Below, piece by piece: positions 16,091 to 25,320 of a stretch of DNA of 64,000 nt. The DNA is taken from positions 1 to 64,000 of the forward strand of contig NZ_JAJSSH010000017.1 of assembly GCF_021403115.1 (NCBI RefSeq), read 5' to 3'. Made by a program: the position numbers and the translations under genes. The stretch's first letter is position 1. Every line of letters starts with the position of its first letter. The notes below the pieces were generated by a model. The model made no database searches, was not told where the DNA came from, and worked only from the letters and a program-made list of their open reading frames with translations. The DNA comes from Sphingobium sufflavum (GTDB lineage: Bacteria > Pseudomonadota > Alphaproteobacteria > Sphingomonadales > Sphingomonadaceae).

Positions 16091-17917
16091 TCAGTCGCTG
16101 TCGAACAGACCCGCAAGCTGCTCGACCATCGTGCCGCCCAGTTGCTCCGCGTCCATGATCGTCACCGCCCGCTTGTAGTAGCGGGTCACGTCATGGCCGA
16201 TGCCAATGGCGACGAGTTGGACTGGCGATTTCGTCTCTATCCAGTCGATCACCTGCCGCAGATGCCGTTCCAGATAGGTTCCGCTGTTCACCGACAGGGT
16301 GGAGTCGTCCACCGGCGCACCGTCGGAGATGACCATCAGGATACGGCGATCCTCATGCCGCGCGATCAGGCGGCTGTGCGCCCATAACAGCGCCTCGCCG
16401 TCGATATTCTCCTTCAGCAACCCCTCGCGCATCATCAGGCCGAGCGACGTGCGCGCGCGGCGCCATGGCTCGTCCGCTTCCTTGTAGATGATATGGCGCA
16501 GGTCGTTGAGGCGACCGGGGTTGGCGGGACGGCTGGCGCCCAGCCAGTCCTCCCGGCTCGCCCCGCCCTTCCACGCGCGGGTGGTGAAGCCGAGAATCTC
16601 CGTCTTCACGCCGCAGCGTTCCAGTGTGCGGGCCATGATGTCCGCGCTGATCGCCGCAATGCCGATGGGACGACCGCGCATGGAGCCGCTATTGTCGATC
16701 AGCAGGGTGACGACCGTGTCCTTGAACTCGGTATCGCGCTCGATCTTGTAGGACAGGGAGGAACCAGGGCTGGCGACGACGCGGGCGAGCCGGGCGGCGT
16801 CCAGCATGCCCTCCTCCTGGTCGAAGTCCCAGCTGCGCGACTGCTGCGCCATCAGGCGACGCTGGAGCCGGTTGGCGAGTTTCGTCACCACCCCCTGCAA
16901 ATGGGCAAGCTGCTGGTCGAGGAAACCGCGCAGGCGGGTCAGCTCGTCCGCGTCGCACAGGTCGCGCGCCGCGACTTCCTCGTCATGGGCGCGGGTGAAG
17001 ACCTTATAATCGAAACTGGGGCTATAATCGGCGGGCGGGCGGTTGGGACGAACGGGCAGCATGCCCTCCTCATCCGAATCGCCCGGATCGCTGTCCGCGT
17101 CGGGATCGAAATCGTCCGCGCTGGCGTCCTCCTCCGTCTCACTCCCTTCGGAACGATCCTCGGAGCGCGCCTCGGTCTGGGCGTCGCTGTCGCCCTCTTC
17201 CTCGGACTTGTCCTCACCCTGGCTCTCGTCCTCGTCGCCCTCCTCGCCGTCATTCTCGTCCTCATTCTCCTCCGAATCGGGGGGGACTTCGGACTGGGTG
17301 AGGTCGAGATGCTCCAGCATCGCGAGCACGGACTTCTGGAACGCCGCCTGATCGTCGAGGGTCAGGCCCAGCGCCTCAAAATCGCCGGACGCCCGTTCGT
17401 CGATCCAGTCGCGCAGGAAAGCGACACCCTTTTCGGCCGCAGCGGGCACCGGCTCGCCGGTCAGCCGCTCGCGCAGCAACAGCGCCAGCGCGCCCTGAAT
17501 CGGCACCTCGTCCGCCGACTGGGCGCGGGTGATCGGGTCAGCGCCCGTCCGCATCAGCAGGGCAGCGGAAAGATTGGCGCGCGTGCCGTCATAGCCGCGC
17601 GATCCCAGCGCCTCGTACCGCACCATCTCGACCGCGTCATAGACGGCGCGGGCGGCCGGTTCGGCGGGCATCCGACGGGCGTGGAGGGCGGCGTTGTGAT
17701 GGCGCAGTTTCAGCGCCATCGAATCGGCAAAGCCGCGCGCCTGCGCCACCTGCTCAATCGGCAGGGAGCGGCTGGGCGTCGGCACCTTGATCGTCTTGCC
17801 GAGCAGATGCGGCGCATCGGCGGTGAAGCCGACCTCCGCCTCCGTATCGCGCGCGACGGCGCGGGCCGTGCCCGCCAGCACGGCCTTCAGGTCATCAAGG
17901 GGCGATCGGCTGGTCAT
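16091..17917 (-). CDS. cobT: cobaltochelatase subunit CobT
   Basis: A 608-aa protein, second subunit of the AAA+ motor (CobS-CobT) that drives ATP-dependent cobalt insertion by CobN in aerobic cobalamin synthesis. Residues 1-205 are the CobT N-terminal domain; 210-285 are a very acidic Asp/Glu/Ser linker; a helical segment follows; and the C-terminus is a von Willebrand A domain with the MIDAS motif DNSGSM at 408-413 and later [12 protein letters not shown]. Length is typical. It begins 10 bp after cobS, so the two are co-transcribed. No cobN or other cobalamin biosynthesis gene is in the window. Confidence 0.93.
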   Translation of the reverse strand: MTSRSPLDDLKAVLAGTARAVARDTEAEVGFTADAPHLLGKTIKVPTPSRSLPIEQVAQARGFADSMALKLRHHNAALHARRMPAEPAARAVYDAVEMVRYEALGSRGYDGTRANLSAALLMRTGADPITRAQSADEVPIQGALALLLRERLTGEPVPAAAEKGVAFLRDWIDERASGDFEALGLTLDDQAAFQKSVLAMLEHLDLTQSEVPPDSEENEDENDGEEGDEDESQGEDKSEEEGDSDAQTEARSEDRSEGSETEEDASADDFDPDADSDPGDSDEEGMLPVRPNRPPADYSPSFDYKVFTRAHDEEVAARDLCDADELTRLRGFLDQQLAHLQGVVTKLANRLQRRLMAQQSRSWDFDQEEGMLDAARLARVVASPGSSLSYKIERDTEFKDTVVTLLIDNSGSMRGRPIGIAAISADIMARTLERCGVKTEILGFTTRAWKGGASREDWLGASRPANPGRLNDLRHIIYKEADEPWRRARTSLGLMMREGLLKENIDGEALLWAHSRLIARHEDRRILMVISDGAPVDDSTLSVNSGTYLERHLRQVIDWIETKSPVQLVAIGIGHDVTRYYKRAVTIMDAEQLGGTMVEQLAGLFDSD

Positions 17918-17926
17918 CGGACCGCG

Positions 17927-18931
17927 TCAGACTTTCCCGACGATGCTTTCCGGCAGATCCTTGCCGAACACGCGCTGATAATATTCCGCCACCAGCGACC
18001 GCTCCGCCTCGTCGCACTTGTTGAGGAAGCTGAGGCGGAAGGCGAAGCCGACATCCTTGAAGATCAGCGTGTTCTGCGCCCAGCTGATGACCGTCCGCGG
18101 CGACATGACGGTGGAGATGTCGCCGTTCACAAAGCCCTGCCGCGACAGTTCGGCAACGCGGATCATCTTTTCCACCTCCGCCCGGCCACCCGGATGGTCA
18201 TATTCGCCGGACTTGGCGAGGACGATCTGCGCCTCCGTCGCGGCGGGGAGATAGTTGAGCGTGACGACCAGATTCCAGCGGTCCATCTGGCCCTGGTTGA
18301 TCTGCTGCGTGCCATGATAAAGGCCGGTGGTGTCGCCCAGGCCCACGGTGTTCGCGGTGGCGAACAGACGGAAATAGGGGTTAGGGCGAATCACGCGATT
18401 CTGGTCGAGCAGCGTCATCTTGCCGTCCGCCTCCAGCACGCGCTGGATCACGAACATCACGTCCGGGCGACCGGCGTCATATTCGTCGAAGACGAGCGCG
18501 ACAGGACGCTGGAGCGCCCAGGGGAGCAGGCCTTCCTTGAATTCCGTGACCTGCACGCCTTCCTTCAGGACGATGGCGTCGCGGCCCACCATGTCGATGC
18601 GGCTGATATGCGCGTCGAGGTTGATGCGGATGCACGGCCAGTTCAGGCGCGCGGCGATCTGCTCGATATGGCTCGACTTGCCGGTGCCATGATAGCCCTG
18701 CACCATGACGCGGCGGTTGAAGGAGAAGCCCGCGAGGATCGCCAGCGTGGTGTCCGGGTCGAACACATAGGCGGGGTCGAGATCAGGCACGCGCTCGTCC
18801 GCCTCCGAGAAGGCCGGAACCTCCATGTCGATGTCGACGCCAAAGACGTCGCGGGCCTTCACCATCAGGTCAGGCGCATCCATAAGCGTTTCGCTACGCA
18901 TGTCGGGCTGGGTGTTGGGGATGTCGGTCAT
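17927..18931 (-). CDS. cobS: cobaltochelatase subunit CobS (AAA+ ATPase)
   Basis: A 334-aa AAA+ ATPase partner of CobT. The start at 18931 ([10 protein letters not shown]) is chosen over an in-frame start at 18967 because the conserved CobS N-terminus begins about there. Walker A is [10 protein letters not shown], Walker B is [11 protein letters not shown], sensor 1 is [11 protein letters not shown], and an [12 protein letters not shown] segment lies C-terminal. CobS forms hexamers that dock on CobT and act with CobN. It is followed 10 bp later by cobT and preceded by a DnaJ-domain gene on the same strand with about 92 bp between, suggesting one transcription unit. Confidence 0.95.
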   Translation of the reverse strand: MTDIPNTQPDMRSETLMDAPDLMVKARDVFGVDIDMEVPAFSEADERVPDLDPAYVFDPDTTLAILAGFSFNRRVMVQGYHGTGKSSHIEQIAARLNWPCIRINLDAHISRIDMVGRDAIVLKEGVQVTEFKEGLLPWALQRPVALVFDEYDAGRPDVMFVIQRVLEADGKMTLLDQNRVIRPNPYFRLFATANTVGLGDTTGLYHGTQQINQGQMDRWNLVVTLNYLPAATEAQIVLAKSGEYDHPGGRAEVEKMIRVAELSRQGFVNGDISTVMSPRTVISWAQNTLIFKDVGFAFRLSFLNKCDEAERSLVAEYYQRVFGKDLPESIVGKV

Positions 18932-19023
18932 GATGCTGTCAGTGCGAAGCCTTTGCCCGTTCGTCAAGCGCGATATAGGCTCCTGCCCGGTTCTCGCGCC
19001 CGATAGAGGGGGAGGCGGGCGGT

Positions 19024-19653
19024 TCAGGCGAAGGCGGGCGCCTTGCGCAGATGCTGGTAGGCGGCGATGACCTCCTGCAAGGCCTTTTCATGGCTGCGGT
19101 CGCCGCCATTCTGGTCCGGGTGGTAACGGCGGGCGAGCGCCGTATAGGCCTCGCGCAGGGCCTTGCGGTCCGCGTCCACGTCCAGCCCCAGCGCCTTGAG
19201 CGCGCGGCGGTCGTCGCCGGACAGCGGCCTGCCGTCGGCCCGCCCCCGTGCCTCCTGCATCCGCTGGCGAAAGCGCGCGCCGATGGCGTCGAGCGGATCG
19301 GAGAAATCCGCCCAGCGCGGCGGCGGCGTTCCCGTGGTCCCGGCGGCGGAAAAGGCGCGCGTCTCTCGCTCCCAGCCCGCCATGGGCCGCTGCGCCTCGT
19401 TGATCTCCTCCGCGCTCATGCCCTTGAAGAAATTATATTTGGCGTTGAACTCGCGGACATGGTCGAGGCAGAGCCAGCGCCATTGCGGCGGCCCGTCGGC
19501 GGCGCGGCGCACCTCCTCAGGCGGGGCGCGAAACTCGCCCGCGTTTGTGCAGCCGTCCATCAGGCACGGGCGCGCATGTCCATCGGCCACCCGACCGTGA
19601 AAGCGTGTGTGTCGCCGCGACTGTTCCTGATCCGCCAAAAAACCTCCCCGCAT
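19024..19653 (-). CDS. J-domain (DnaJ-like) protein
   Basis: A 209-aa protein starting at 19653 ([12 protein letters not shown]); an in-frame start at 19692 overlaps the bolA start and is less likely. The N-terminal part has a Cys pair in a [15 protein letters not shown] segment and [19 protein letters not shown], a pattern seen in alphaproteobacterial DnaJ-like proteins. The C-terminal 60 residues are a J domain with the essential HPD ([11 protein letters not shown]) and AYQHLRK helix IV. J domains stimulate DnaK ATPase; the client here is unknown. It lies upstream of cobS on the same strand and is divergent from bolA with only 27 bp between starts. Confidence 0.85.
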   Translation of the reverse strand: MRGGFLADQEQSRRHTRFHGRVADGHARPCLMDGCTNAGEFRAPPEEVRRAADGPPQWRWLCLDHVREFNAKYNFFKGMSAEEINEAQRPMAGWERETRAFSAAGTTGTPPPRWADFSDPLDAIGARFRQRMQEARGRADGRPLSGDDRRALKALGLDVDADRKALREAYTALARRYHPDQNGGDRSHEKALQEVIAAYQHLRKAPAFA

Positions 19654-19680
19654 CAGCGCGAAGCATCCTATATAGGGGAC

Positions 19681-19965
19681 ATGGTTGACCAATCGCTAGG
19701 CCCGGTGGGGCAGGAAATCGAAACACGGGTGCGGGACGCCCTGTCCCCGGAGCATCTCGCCGTCATCAACGACAGCGCGCAGCATCGCGGCCATATGGGC
19801 GACGACGGCACGGGCGAGAGCCACTTCACCGTGGAGGTGGTCGCCAGCGCCTTCACCGGCCAGTCGCGCGTGGCGCGGCAGCGGCTGGTCAACGCGGCGC
19901 TGGGCGACCTGATGGCGACGAAGGTGCATGCCCTCGCGATCAAGGCGCGCGCGCCCGGCGAATGA
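19681..19965 (+). CDS. bolA: BolA family protein
   Basis: A 94-aa BolA/YrbA-type protein, a partner of monothiol glutaredoxins in Fe-S cluster handling. The ATG at 19681 is preceded by AGGGGAC. Core features are LSPEHLAVINDSAQHRGH, then HFTVEVVASAFTGQSRVARQRLVNAALGDLM and VHALAIKARAP, with the conserved His residues of the family. Its stop overlaps the ATG of the downstream Nudix gene by 4 bp, so the two are coupled. Length is normal. Confidence 0.93.
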   Translation: MVDQSLGPVGQEIETRVRDALSPEHLAVINDSAQHRGHMGDDGTGESHFTVEVVASAFTGQSRVARQRLVNAALGDLMATKVHALAIKARAPGE

Positions 19966-20447
19966 CCGCACCCACCGTTTCCGTCCGTCCCAAACGCCCG
20001 GCCGCGCGCCTGCTGGTCATCGACCCGGACGGTCGCCTGCTGATGTTCCGCTTCACGCCGCAGGATCGGCCCGCCTTCTGGTGCACGCCCGGCGGCGCGG
20101 TCGATCCGGGCGAGACGTTCGAACAGGCGGCGGTGCGCGAACTGTTCGAGGAAACCGGCATGATCTGCCCCATCGGGCCGCAGGTGGCGGAGATGGCGAT
20201 GGTGTTCACCACGCTGGAGGGCGTGGAGGTGGATGGCGAGGAACGCTATTTCCTCGTCCGGCCGGCGGATTGCGCGGTGCGGATCGACGGGCATACGGAA
20301 CTGGAACAGCGGGTGATGCAGAGCCACCGCTGGTTCACGCCGGACGAACTGGCCGCGCTGGACGAGACTTTCTACCCCGCGAACCTGATCGCGCTGTGGC
20401 AGGACCAGCAGGCCGGACCCGCCGTCGCCAAACCCACCGTCGACTGA
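19962..20447 (+). CDS. Nudix hydrolase
   Basis: A 161-aa protein with a complete Nudix box, GGAVDPGETFEQAAVREL running into FEETGM (Gx5Ex7REUxEExGU), which binds Mg and hydrolyses nucleoside-diphosphate-linked substrates. The substrate cannot be told from sequence. It begins inside the bolA stop codon (ATGA) and ends 14 bp before the convergent phytanoyl-CoA-dioxygenase-like gene. Confidence 0.92.
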   Translation: MTAPTVSVRPKRPAARLLVIDPDGRLLMFRFTPQDRPAFWCTPGGAVDPGETFEQAAVRELFEETGMICPIGPQVAEMAMVFTTLEGVEVDGEERYFLVRPADCAVRIDGHTELEQRVMQSHRWFTPDELAALDETFYPANLIALWQDQQAGPAVAKPTVD

Positions 20448-20461
20448 CGGACGGCGGTCGT

Positions 20462-21529
20462 TCAGTCCAGCTTGTACCGCCGTCCCTCGCCCTGCCCATG
20501 CAGGACATAATGGCGGCCCGCATCCAGGCCGAGGACCGCGACATCGGGGTTCAGGCGATAATAGCCCTCCGCATCGAAATCGGCGGGCAGTTTCTCCCGC
20601 AGTTCCCGCCGGATCCGGCGTTTCTGGCGCCAGCCGACCGGCGCTTCCTGCGCGACCGGCATCGGCACCACCGTGCCCAGATGGCGGTTCGGCTCCACCG
20701 CGCCCGTCGCGATATTGGTGATATAGCGCAGGTCCAGCTTGCCCACCACCTCGTCGGAGAAGGCGGGGGTGTAGTAGATGCAATCCTCGAAATAATAATG
20801 GGTCACCTGCGACCAGCGCGACAGCGCCGGATCGTGGCGGACGCTGCCGCCATGGAGCAGGTTGGCGGCCCAGATGAGGGCCTGCCCCTTGCGCGCCAGA
20901 AATGTCTCGCCCCGGCTCTGCGTCGCATCGATCATCGCCTGCCAGAAGGGTTCGAACGGTTCCTGCGCCGACCGCCTGTCACCGTCCTGCCCGCGGCGCG
21001 CCAGCATCGCGTTGGAGGGGACGGGCCAGCGATGGGAGCCGGGGTGATAGACCAGCGGCCCGGCGTTCGGCCCGATATCCTCGAACGCCAGCCAGACACC
21101 GCACATGAACCGTTCCGGCAGACTGGAGAAATGCACCGAATCGCTGTGCAGATTCTGCTGCGTTCCGACGGGGAAATTGAGCGTCTGAAAGGGAAAGGCG
21201 GCCCGGCCATAGAGTTTGGACAACAGCGCCAGCACCACGGCATTGCTCGCGATGGCGCGCACATCCTCATCGACCAGCCAGCCGTCCTGAATCCGCTTGT
21301 GCGCGGACGGATCGGCAAAGGTCGGGCCGAAGCGCGCGATGATCCGGTCCATCCGCGCGCCGATGTCAGGATCGGGAAAGTCCAGCGTGGCGAAACCGTC
21401 GCGGTTCAGCGCCACGGCAATCGCCCGCTCCTCCTCGGACAGGCCCATATGATCGACCAGCGTGGGGAACAGCGGCGATTCGACCAGCGGCACGCCGGGC
21501 AGCGGATTGGGTATGGCGGTGGAGGTCAT
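20462..21529 (-). CDS. phytanoyl-CoA dioxygenase-like protein with glycosyltransferase-type tail
   Basis: A 355-aa 2-oxoglutarate/Fe(II) oxygenase of the PhyH superfamily. The facial triad can be placed at H128 and D130 (NLHSDSVHF) and H226 (ANLLHGGS), with R240 as a candidate 2-oxoglutarate ligand. Residues 318-352 (FDAEGYYRLNPDVA then GRHYVLHGQGEGR) match a short repeat otherwise found at the ends or linkers of bacterial glycosyltransferases and polysaccharide-associated proteins. That suggests hydroxylation of a lipid, sugar or polysaccharide-linked substrate rather than phytanoyl-CoA itself. It converges on the Nudix gene; upstream 106 bp separate it from tyrC, also minus strand. Confidence 0.8.
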   Translation of the reverse strand: MTSTAIPNPLPGVPLVESPLFPTLVDHMGLSEEERAIAVALNRDGFATLDFPDPDIGARMDRIIARFGPTFADPSAHKRIQDGWLVDEDVRAIASNAVVLALLSKLYGRAAFPFQTLNFPVGTQQNLHSDSVHFSSLPERFMCGVWLAFEDIGPNAGPLVYHPGSHRWPVPSNAMLARRGQDGDRRSAQEPFEPFWQAMIDATQSRGETFLARKGQALIWAANLLHGGSVRHDPALSRWSQVTHYYFEDCIYYTPAFSDEVVGKLDLRYITNIATGAVEPNRHLGTVVPMPVAQEAPVGWRQKRRIRRELREKLPADFDAEGYYRLNPDVAVLGLDAGRHYVLHGQGEGRRYKLD

Positions 21530-21635
21530 GCCGGGATCGTCCGCCGGTGAACAGGGGCCATGACCGGCCCGCCACCGACCCTATGACGCCGCTCTGCCTG
21601 CGCCCAGCCCCGGGGGCGACATGCATCGCTCCCGG

Positions 21636-22541
21636 TCAATGGCTGCGCCCGAAGTCCGGCTTCGCATCGTCCTGTCCCTGCTCGATGATCGAGCGGCGGA
21701 TGGCGCGGGTGCGCGAGAAGGCGTCGAACAGGACGTCGCCGTCGCCGTTGCGGATCGCCTTCTGCATCGCGCCCAGATCCTCGGTCAGGCGCTGCATCAC
21801 CTCCAGCACCGCCTCCCGGTTGTTCAGGAACACGTCGCGCCACATGGTCGGGTCGGACGCGGCGATGCGGGTGAAATCGCGAAAGCCGCCCGCCGAATAT
21901 TTGATGACCTCCGACCGGGTCACCGCCTCCAGATCGGACGCGGTGCCGACGATGGTATAGGCGATGAGGTGGGGCACATGGCTGGTCACGGCGAGGACGA
22001 GGTCATGATGCTCCGGCGTCATCTCCTCGACATTCGCGCCGAATCCTTCCCAGAAGGCGCGCAGGCGCAGGGTGGCGAGCGGCGGCGTCGCCTCGTCCGG
22101 GGTCAGGATGCACCAGCGCCCCTTGAACAGACTGGCGAAACCGGATTCGGGGCCGCAGAATTCCGTGCCCGCGACCGGATGGCCCGGCACGATGGTGACG
22201 CCAGGCAACGCGTCGCGCAGGGCGGCGAACACGCTGGCCTTCGCCCCGCCCACGTCGCTGACGATGGCGTCGGCGGGCAGGTCGGCGGCGATGGCGGCCG
22301 CGGCCTTGCCCATCGCGCCCACCGGCACGCACAGGATGACGAGGTCGGCGTCGATCACCGACGCGCCCGCCGTGTCCGTCACATCGTCGCACAGGTCGAT
22401 GCGGCGCGCGATCGCCCGCACCTCTGCATCCGCATCATGGCCGGTGACGCGCGCGGTCGGCATATAGGCGCGCACCGCCCGGCAGATGGACGATCCGATC
22501 AGCCCCAGGCCGATGACGGTCACACGGGAAAAGGGCTGCAT
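21636..22541 (-). CDS. tyrC: prephenate/arogenate (cyclohexadienyl) dehydrogenase
   Basis: A 301-aa NAD(P)-dependent enzyme of tyrosine biosynthesis. The N-terminal Rossmann fold begins VTVIGLGLIGSSICRAVR; VDADLVILCVPVG-type and IVSDVGGAKASV segments follow; PGHPVAGTEFCGPESGF is the active-site region with the conserved His, and SHVPHLIAY and FRDFTRIAASDPTMWRDVFLNN form the dimerisation domain. Length is that of a monofunctional TyrA lacking chorismate mutase. It starts 5 bp after the hisC stop, so the two form an operon for aromatic amino acids; whether it prefers prephenate or arogenate is not visible. Confidence 0.9.
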   Translation of the reverse strand: MQPFSRVTVIGLGLIGSSICRAVRAYMPTARVTGHDADAEVRAIARRIDLCDDVTDTAGASVIDADLVILCVPVGAMGKAAAAIAADLPADAIVSDVGGAKASVFAALRDALPGVTIVPGHPVAGTEFCGPESGFASLFKGRWCILTPDEATPPLATLRLRAFWEGFGANVEEMTPEHHDLVLAVTSHVPHLIAYTIVGTASDLEAVTRSEVIKYSAGGFRDFTRIAASDPTMWRDVFLNNREAVLEVMQRLTEDLGAMQKAIRNGDGDVLFDAFSRTRAIRRSIIEQGQDDAKPDFGRSH

Positions 22542-22546
22542 GGCTG

Positions 22547-23695
22547 TCAGCCCTCGCCCGTCACCAGCGTGCGGACGCGCGCGGCGATGTCCTTCACATG
22601 CGCCTCGGTCCCGATGGTGATGCGCAACGCCTGCGGCAGGCCCTGCCCCGGCAACCAGCGCGTCGCATAGCCCGCGTCCATCAGCGCCGTATAGACCGTC
22701 TCCGCCCCGACCGCGCCCTCGAACAGGATCAGCAGGAAGTTGGCGCCGCTGGGCACCACGCGCACGCCATGATTTCCCAACGCCTCCATCTGCTCCGCCA
22801 GCCAGCCGCGCCAGACGCGGTTATGCTCCCGGCTCTGCTCCACGAACCGCTGGTCGCCAAGCGCCGCGATGCCCGCCGCCTGCGCGCTGGTGGTCAGGTT
22901 GAACGGCGCGCGGATGCGGTGCAGCGCGTCGATCACCGCCGCGCTGGCATAGCCCCAGCCGATCCGCTCCGCCGCGAGGCCATAGATTTTGGAGAAGGTG
23001 CGGGTGACGAACACATTGGCCCGGTCCATGGCCAGTTGCAGGCCATGGTCGTCCTCATCGTCGCTCAAATATTCGGCATAGGCCTGGTCCAGCACGAAGA
23101 GGATGTCCGGGCGCAGGCCGTCGAGCAGGCGCGCAATCTCCGCCCGCGGCGTGAAGGTGCCGGTGGGGTTGTTGGGATTGGCGAGATAGACGACGCGCGT
23201 CCGCTCCGTCACCGCCGCCAACAGGGCGTCGACGTCCGTGCCATAGTCGCGGTCCGCGACCACCACCGGTGTTGCGCCCACGCGCCGCGCGGCGATATCA
23301 TAGACCGAAAAGCCATATTTGACGTAGATGATCTCGTCACCCGGCCCGGCAAAGGCGCTGGCCGCCAGATGCAGCAATTCGTCGGAGCCGGTGCCATAGA
23401 TGACCCGCGCCGGGTCGAGGCCATGGGTCGCGGCAATCGCCTCCCGCAGGGCCGTCGCGCTGGGATCGGGATAGGTGGCGAGGTCCGCCAGCGCATCGCG
23501 CACCGCGTCGCGCACCACGGGGCTGGTGCCCAGCGGATTTTCGTTGGCGGACAGCTTGATGAGGGTGCGTCCGTCATCGCTTTTCGCCTTGCCCGGAACA
23601 TAGGGCGCGATAGCCATGATCCAGTCCTTGGCCACCGGCGCGCCGGTCGGCGACCGGGGGGCAGTATCGGAGGGGGTTTTCTGATCGCTCGTCAT
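22547..23695 (-). CDS. hisC: histidinol-phosphate / aromatic aminotransferase
   Basis: A 382-aa PLP-dependent class II aminotransferase. The start at 23695 ([10 protein letters not shown]) is chosen because sequence upstream in the frame is not conserved. Signatures are [44 protein letters not shown] and the PLP Lys in [17 protein letters not shown]. HisC-type enzymes with a tyrA/tyrC neighbour often also transaminate phenylpyruvate and 4-hydroxyphenylpyruvate, which fits this location. It is immediately followed by tyrC. No other his genes are nearby. Confidence 0.92.
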   Translation of the reverse strand: MTSDQKTPSDTAPRSPTGAPVAKDWIMAIAPYVPGKAKSDDGRTLIKLSANENPLGTSPVVRDAVRDALADLATYPDPSATALREAIAATHGLDPARVIYGTGSDELLHLAASAFAGPGDEIIYVKYGFSVYDIAARRVGATPVVVADRDYGTDVDALLAAVTERTRVVYLANPNNPTGTFTPRAEIARLLDGLRPDILFVLDQAYAEYLSDDEDDHGLQLAMDRANVFVTRTFSKIYGLAAERIGWGYASAAVIDALHRIRAPFNLTTSAQAAGIAALGDQRFVEQSREHNRVWRGWLAEQMEALGNHGVRVVPSGANFLLILFEGAVGAETVYTALMDAGYATRWLPGQGLPQALRITIGTEAHVKDIAARVRTLVTGEG

Positions 23696-23865
23696 GCCAG
23701 CGCCCTTAGCGGGTGCGGGCGATATTGGCAAAGCGCCCGTCCCGAAAAAGCCCCTGCCCCATGCGGGAAGGACGGAATGAGGATGGCGGGAAACTTCCCG
23801 CGTGCCGGGGGGTTGTCTGGGGATGAGGTCCGCACCAGCGGCCCATCCCTGAAAAAGGCGAGGAT

Positions 23866-24016
23866 CATGCGAAAACGAATCGGCTCCAGCCCGGCGGCCC
23901 GCGCGCCCTTCGAAGCGGACGCCACCCTGCCGCATCCCATGCTGGAGCCACCGCGCATGATCCCAAACGGCCAGCCGGAAACCGCCGCTCCCACGGTTAT
24001 GGAGACAATGACATGA
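23866..24016 (+). CDS. possible short leader-type ORF upstream of small acidic protein
   Basis: A 50-codon frame, [20 protein letters not shown] to ...VMETMT, starting at 23866 after GGCGAGGATC and ending in ATGA where the next gene begins, a 4-bp overlap that suggests translational coupling. The product resembles nothing recognised and is Pro/Ala rich, so it may be a real small protein or chance. A palindrome GCGGGAA-AC-TTCCCGC at 23786-23801 and a weak stress-sigma-like promoter lie upstream. Confidence 0.3.
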
Positions 24017-24231
24017 CCAATCCGACCAGCATCGACAAGACCAAGGACCATGAAACCGACCTTGAAGGTCAGGAGAAGCCGCTCAGCAACGAGGAAAAGC
24101 TGGAGGCGGGCCTGGAAGAATCCATGGACGCCTCCGATCCGCCGGCCGCCACCGCGCCGGGCGATCATGGCGACCCCGTCCCCTCTTCCGGCTTCACGAA
24201 AGAGATGGAGGATGACAATAAACGGAAATGA
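24013..24231 (+). CDS. small acidic hypothetical protein
   Basis: A 72-aa hydrophilic, acidic protein ([20 protein letters not shown]). The central [20 protein letters not shown] matches a short motif (LEExxxASDPP) common in uncharacterised alphaproteobacterial proteins often tied to stress regulons. No signal or membrane segment; likely disordered. It starts within the stop of the short upstream frame and is followed by a clear terminator. Function unknown. Confidence 0.65.
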   Translation: MTNPTSIDKTKDHETDLEGQEKPLSNEEKLEAGLEESMDASDPPAATAPGDHGDPVPSSGFTKEMEDDNKRK

Positions 24232-24267
24232 CGGCCGCGCTTCCCCCCTCGTCGCGGACCCTTGTTG

Positions 24268-24297
24268 CGCCGCCCCCTCGTGGGGCGGCGTTTTGCT
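24268..24297 (+). terminator. rho-independent terminator
   Basis: CGCCGCCCC (24268-24276) pairs with GGGGCGGCG (24282-24290) around CTCGT and is followed by TTTTGCTTT. It ends the unit encoding the small acidic protein. Confidence 0.85.
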
Positions 24298-24499
24298 TTG
24301 CGAGTCAGCGGCAGGCGTTCCGCCACCTCGCGACGAGGCAGGCGATCGCGCGAAGCCGGATTGCGACAGGATGAGGAAAAATTATGTTGCATCGCACAAT
24401 GGCTATGCAAGACTAAAGTCCTGTATGCGATTAACCGTGTGTCAACCAAGATAGGCGCAACATCGGATCAATGCAGAAGGCGGTTTACGGAGACAGTGA

Positions 24500-25048
24500 A
24501 TGGCTAGTGCGAAACCTACGGACGGTGCGGTAACCCTCGCGGAGATGCGGGAATTTGCGTCTTTTCCCTCGGCGACCCAACGATATATCCGCCGTTCCCT
24601 CGACATTGCGATGCATCGGCGCGACCCGATGAGCACCTGGAGCCGCGATCTGGTGGAAGAAGCCAGCATCCGGGCGCAGGGGCGCATCTACGCCCGCCTC
24701 GACGAAATCAGGACGATGGTGCCGGACGACAGCGGCCTCGACCAGGTGGAGCCGTTCATGGCCCCGCTGGTGGTCATCTCCGCCTTCGACCTCAGCCAGA
24801 ACCGGCTGGGCAGCTTTGCCGCCTATCGCTTCCTTTACGAGCGGTTGATCGGCGCGGGATCGCGGCCCTGGTTGCCCGGCGCCTTCTGCGCCGCGGCCAG
24901 CCTGCCGCACCTCCACCCGGACAAGCGCCGGGAACTGCTCCAGTCGATCAGCGAAGCGGCGGCCACCGCCGCCGGATGGTCGAGCCGGGAGCCGACCTTC
25001 TACCCCGAATGGGTCGAGAAGGTGGATACGAGCGCGGCGGCCAACTGA
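24500..25048 (+). CDS. hypothetical protein
   Basis: A 182-aa soluble protein starting at 24500 with GGAGAC upstream. It is rich in helices (TQRYIRRSLDIAMHRRD, VEEASIRAQGRIYARLDEIR) with an all-alpha look, and has a WLPGAFCAAASLPHLHPDKR stretch near residue 128. No catalytic motif, membrane segment or signal is visible and I do not recognise the family. The 24298-24499 leader is comparatively AT-rich and should contain its promoter. It is followed by 272 bp without a recognisable gene. Confidence 0.7.
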   Translation: MASAKPTDGAVTLAEMREFASFPSATQRYIRRSLDIAMHRRDPMSTWSRDLVEEASIRAQGRIYARLDEIRTMVPDDSGLDQVEPFMAPLVVISAFDLSQNRLGSFAAYRFLYERLIGAGSRPWLPGAFCAAASLPHLHPDKRRELLQSISEAAATAAGWSSREPTFYPEWVEKVDTSAAAN

Positions 25049-25320
25049 CCCCTCCTCCTGCCTGACGCCGCGCCATCCCGGCGCGGCGATCAGCCCTCCC
25101 TTTCCCCTCCCCGTCCTGTCCTCTTTTCGCCATCCGCCTCTCCGGCCAGAGGCTTTCCGGCGGTTTGCCCGCAGCATCCGCTAAACCGCTGTCAGCGCGG
25201 TGCAAAACCGGCTATACTCCCTCCACGAGCCTGGCGTGAGCCACAGGCTGGCGACCGAGGTTCAGCACCGGATGCACGGGGTATCTTCCCCGCGTATTCC
25301 GCATAGCTGGGAGAGTTGCC

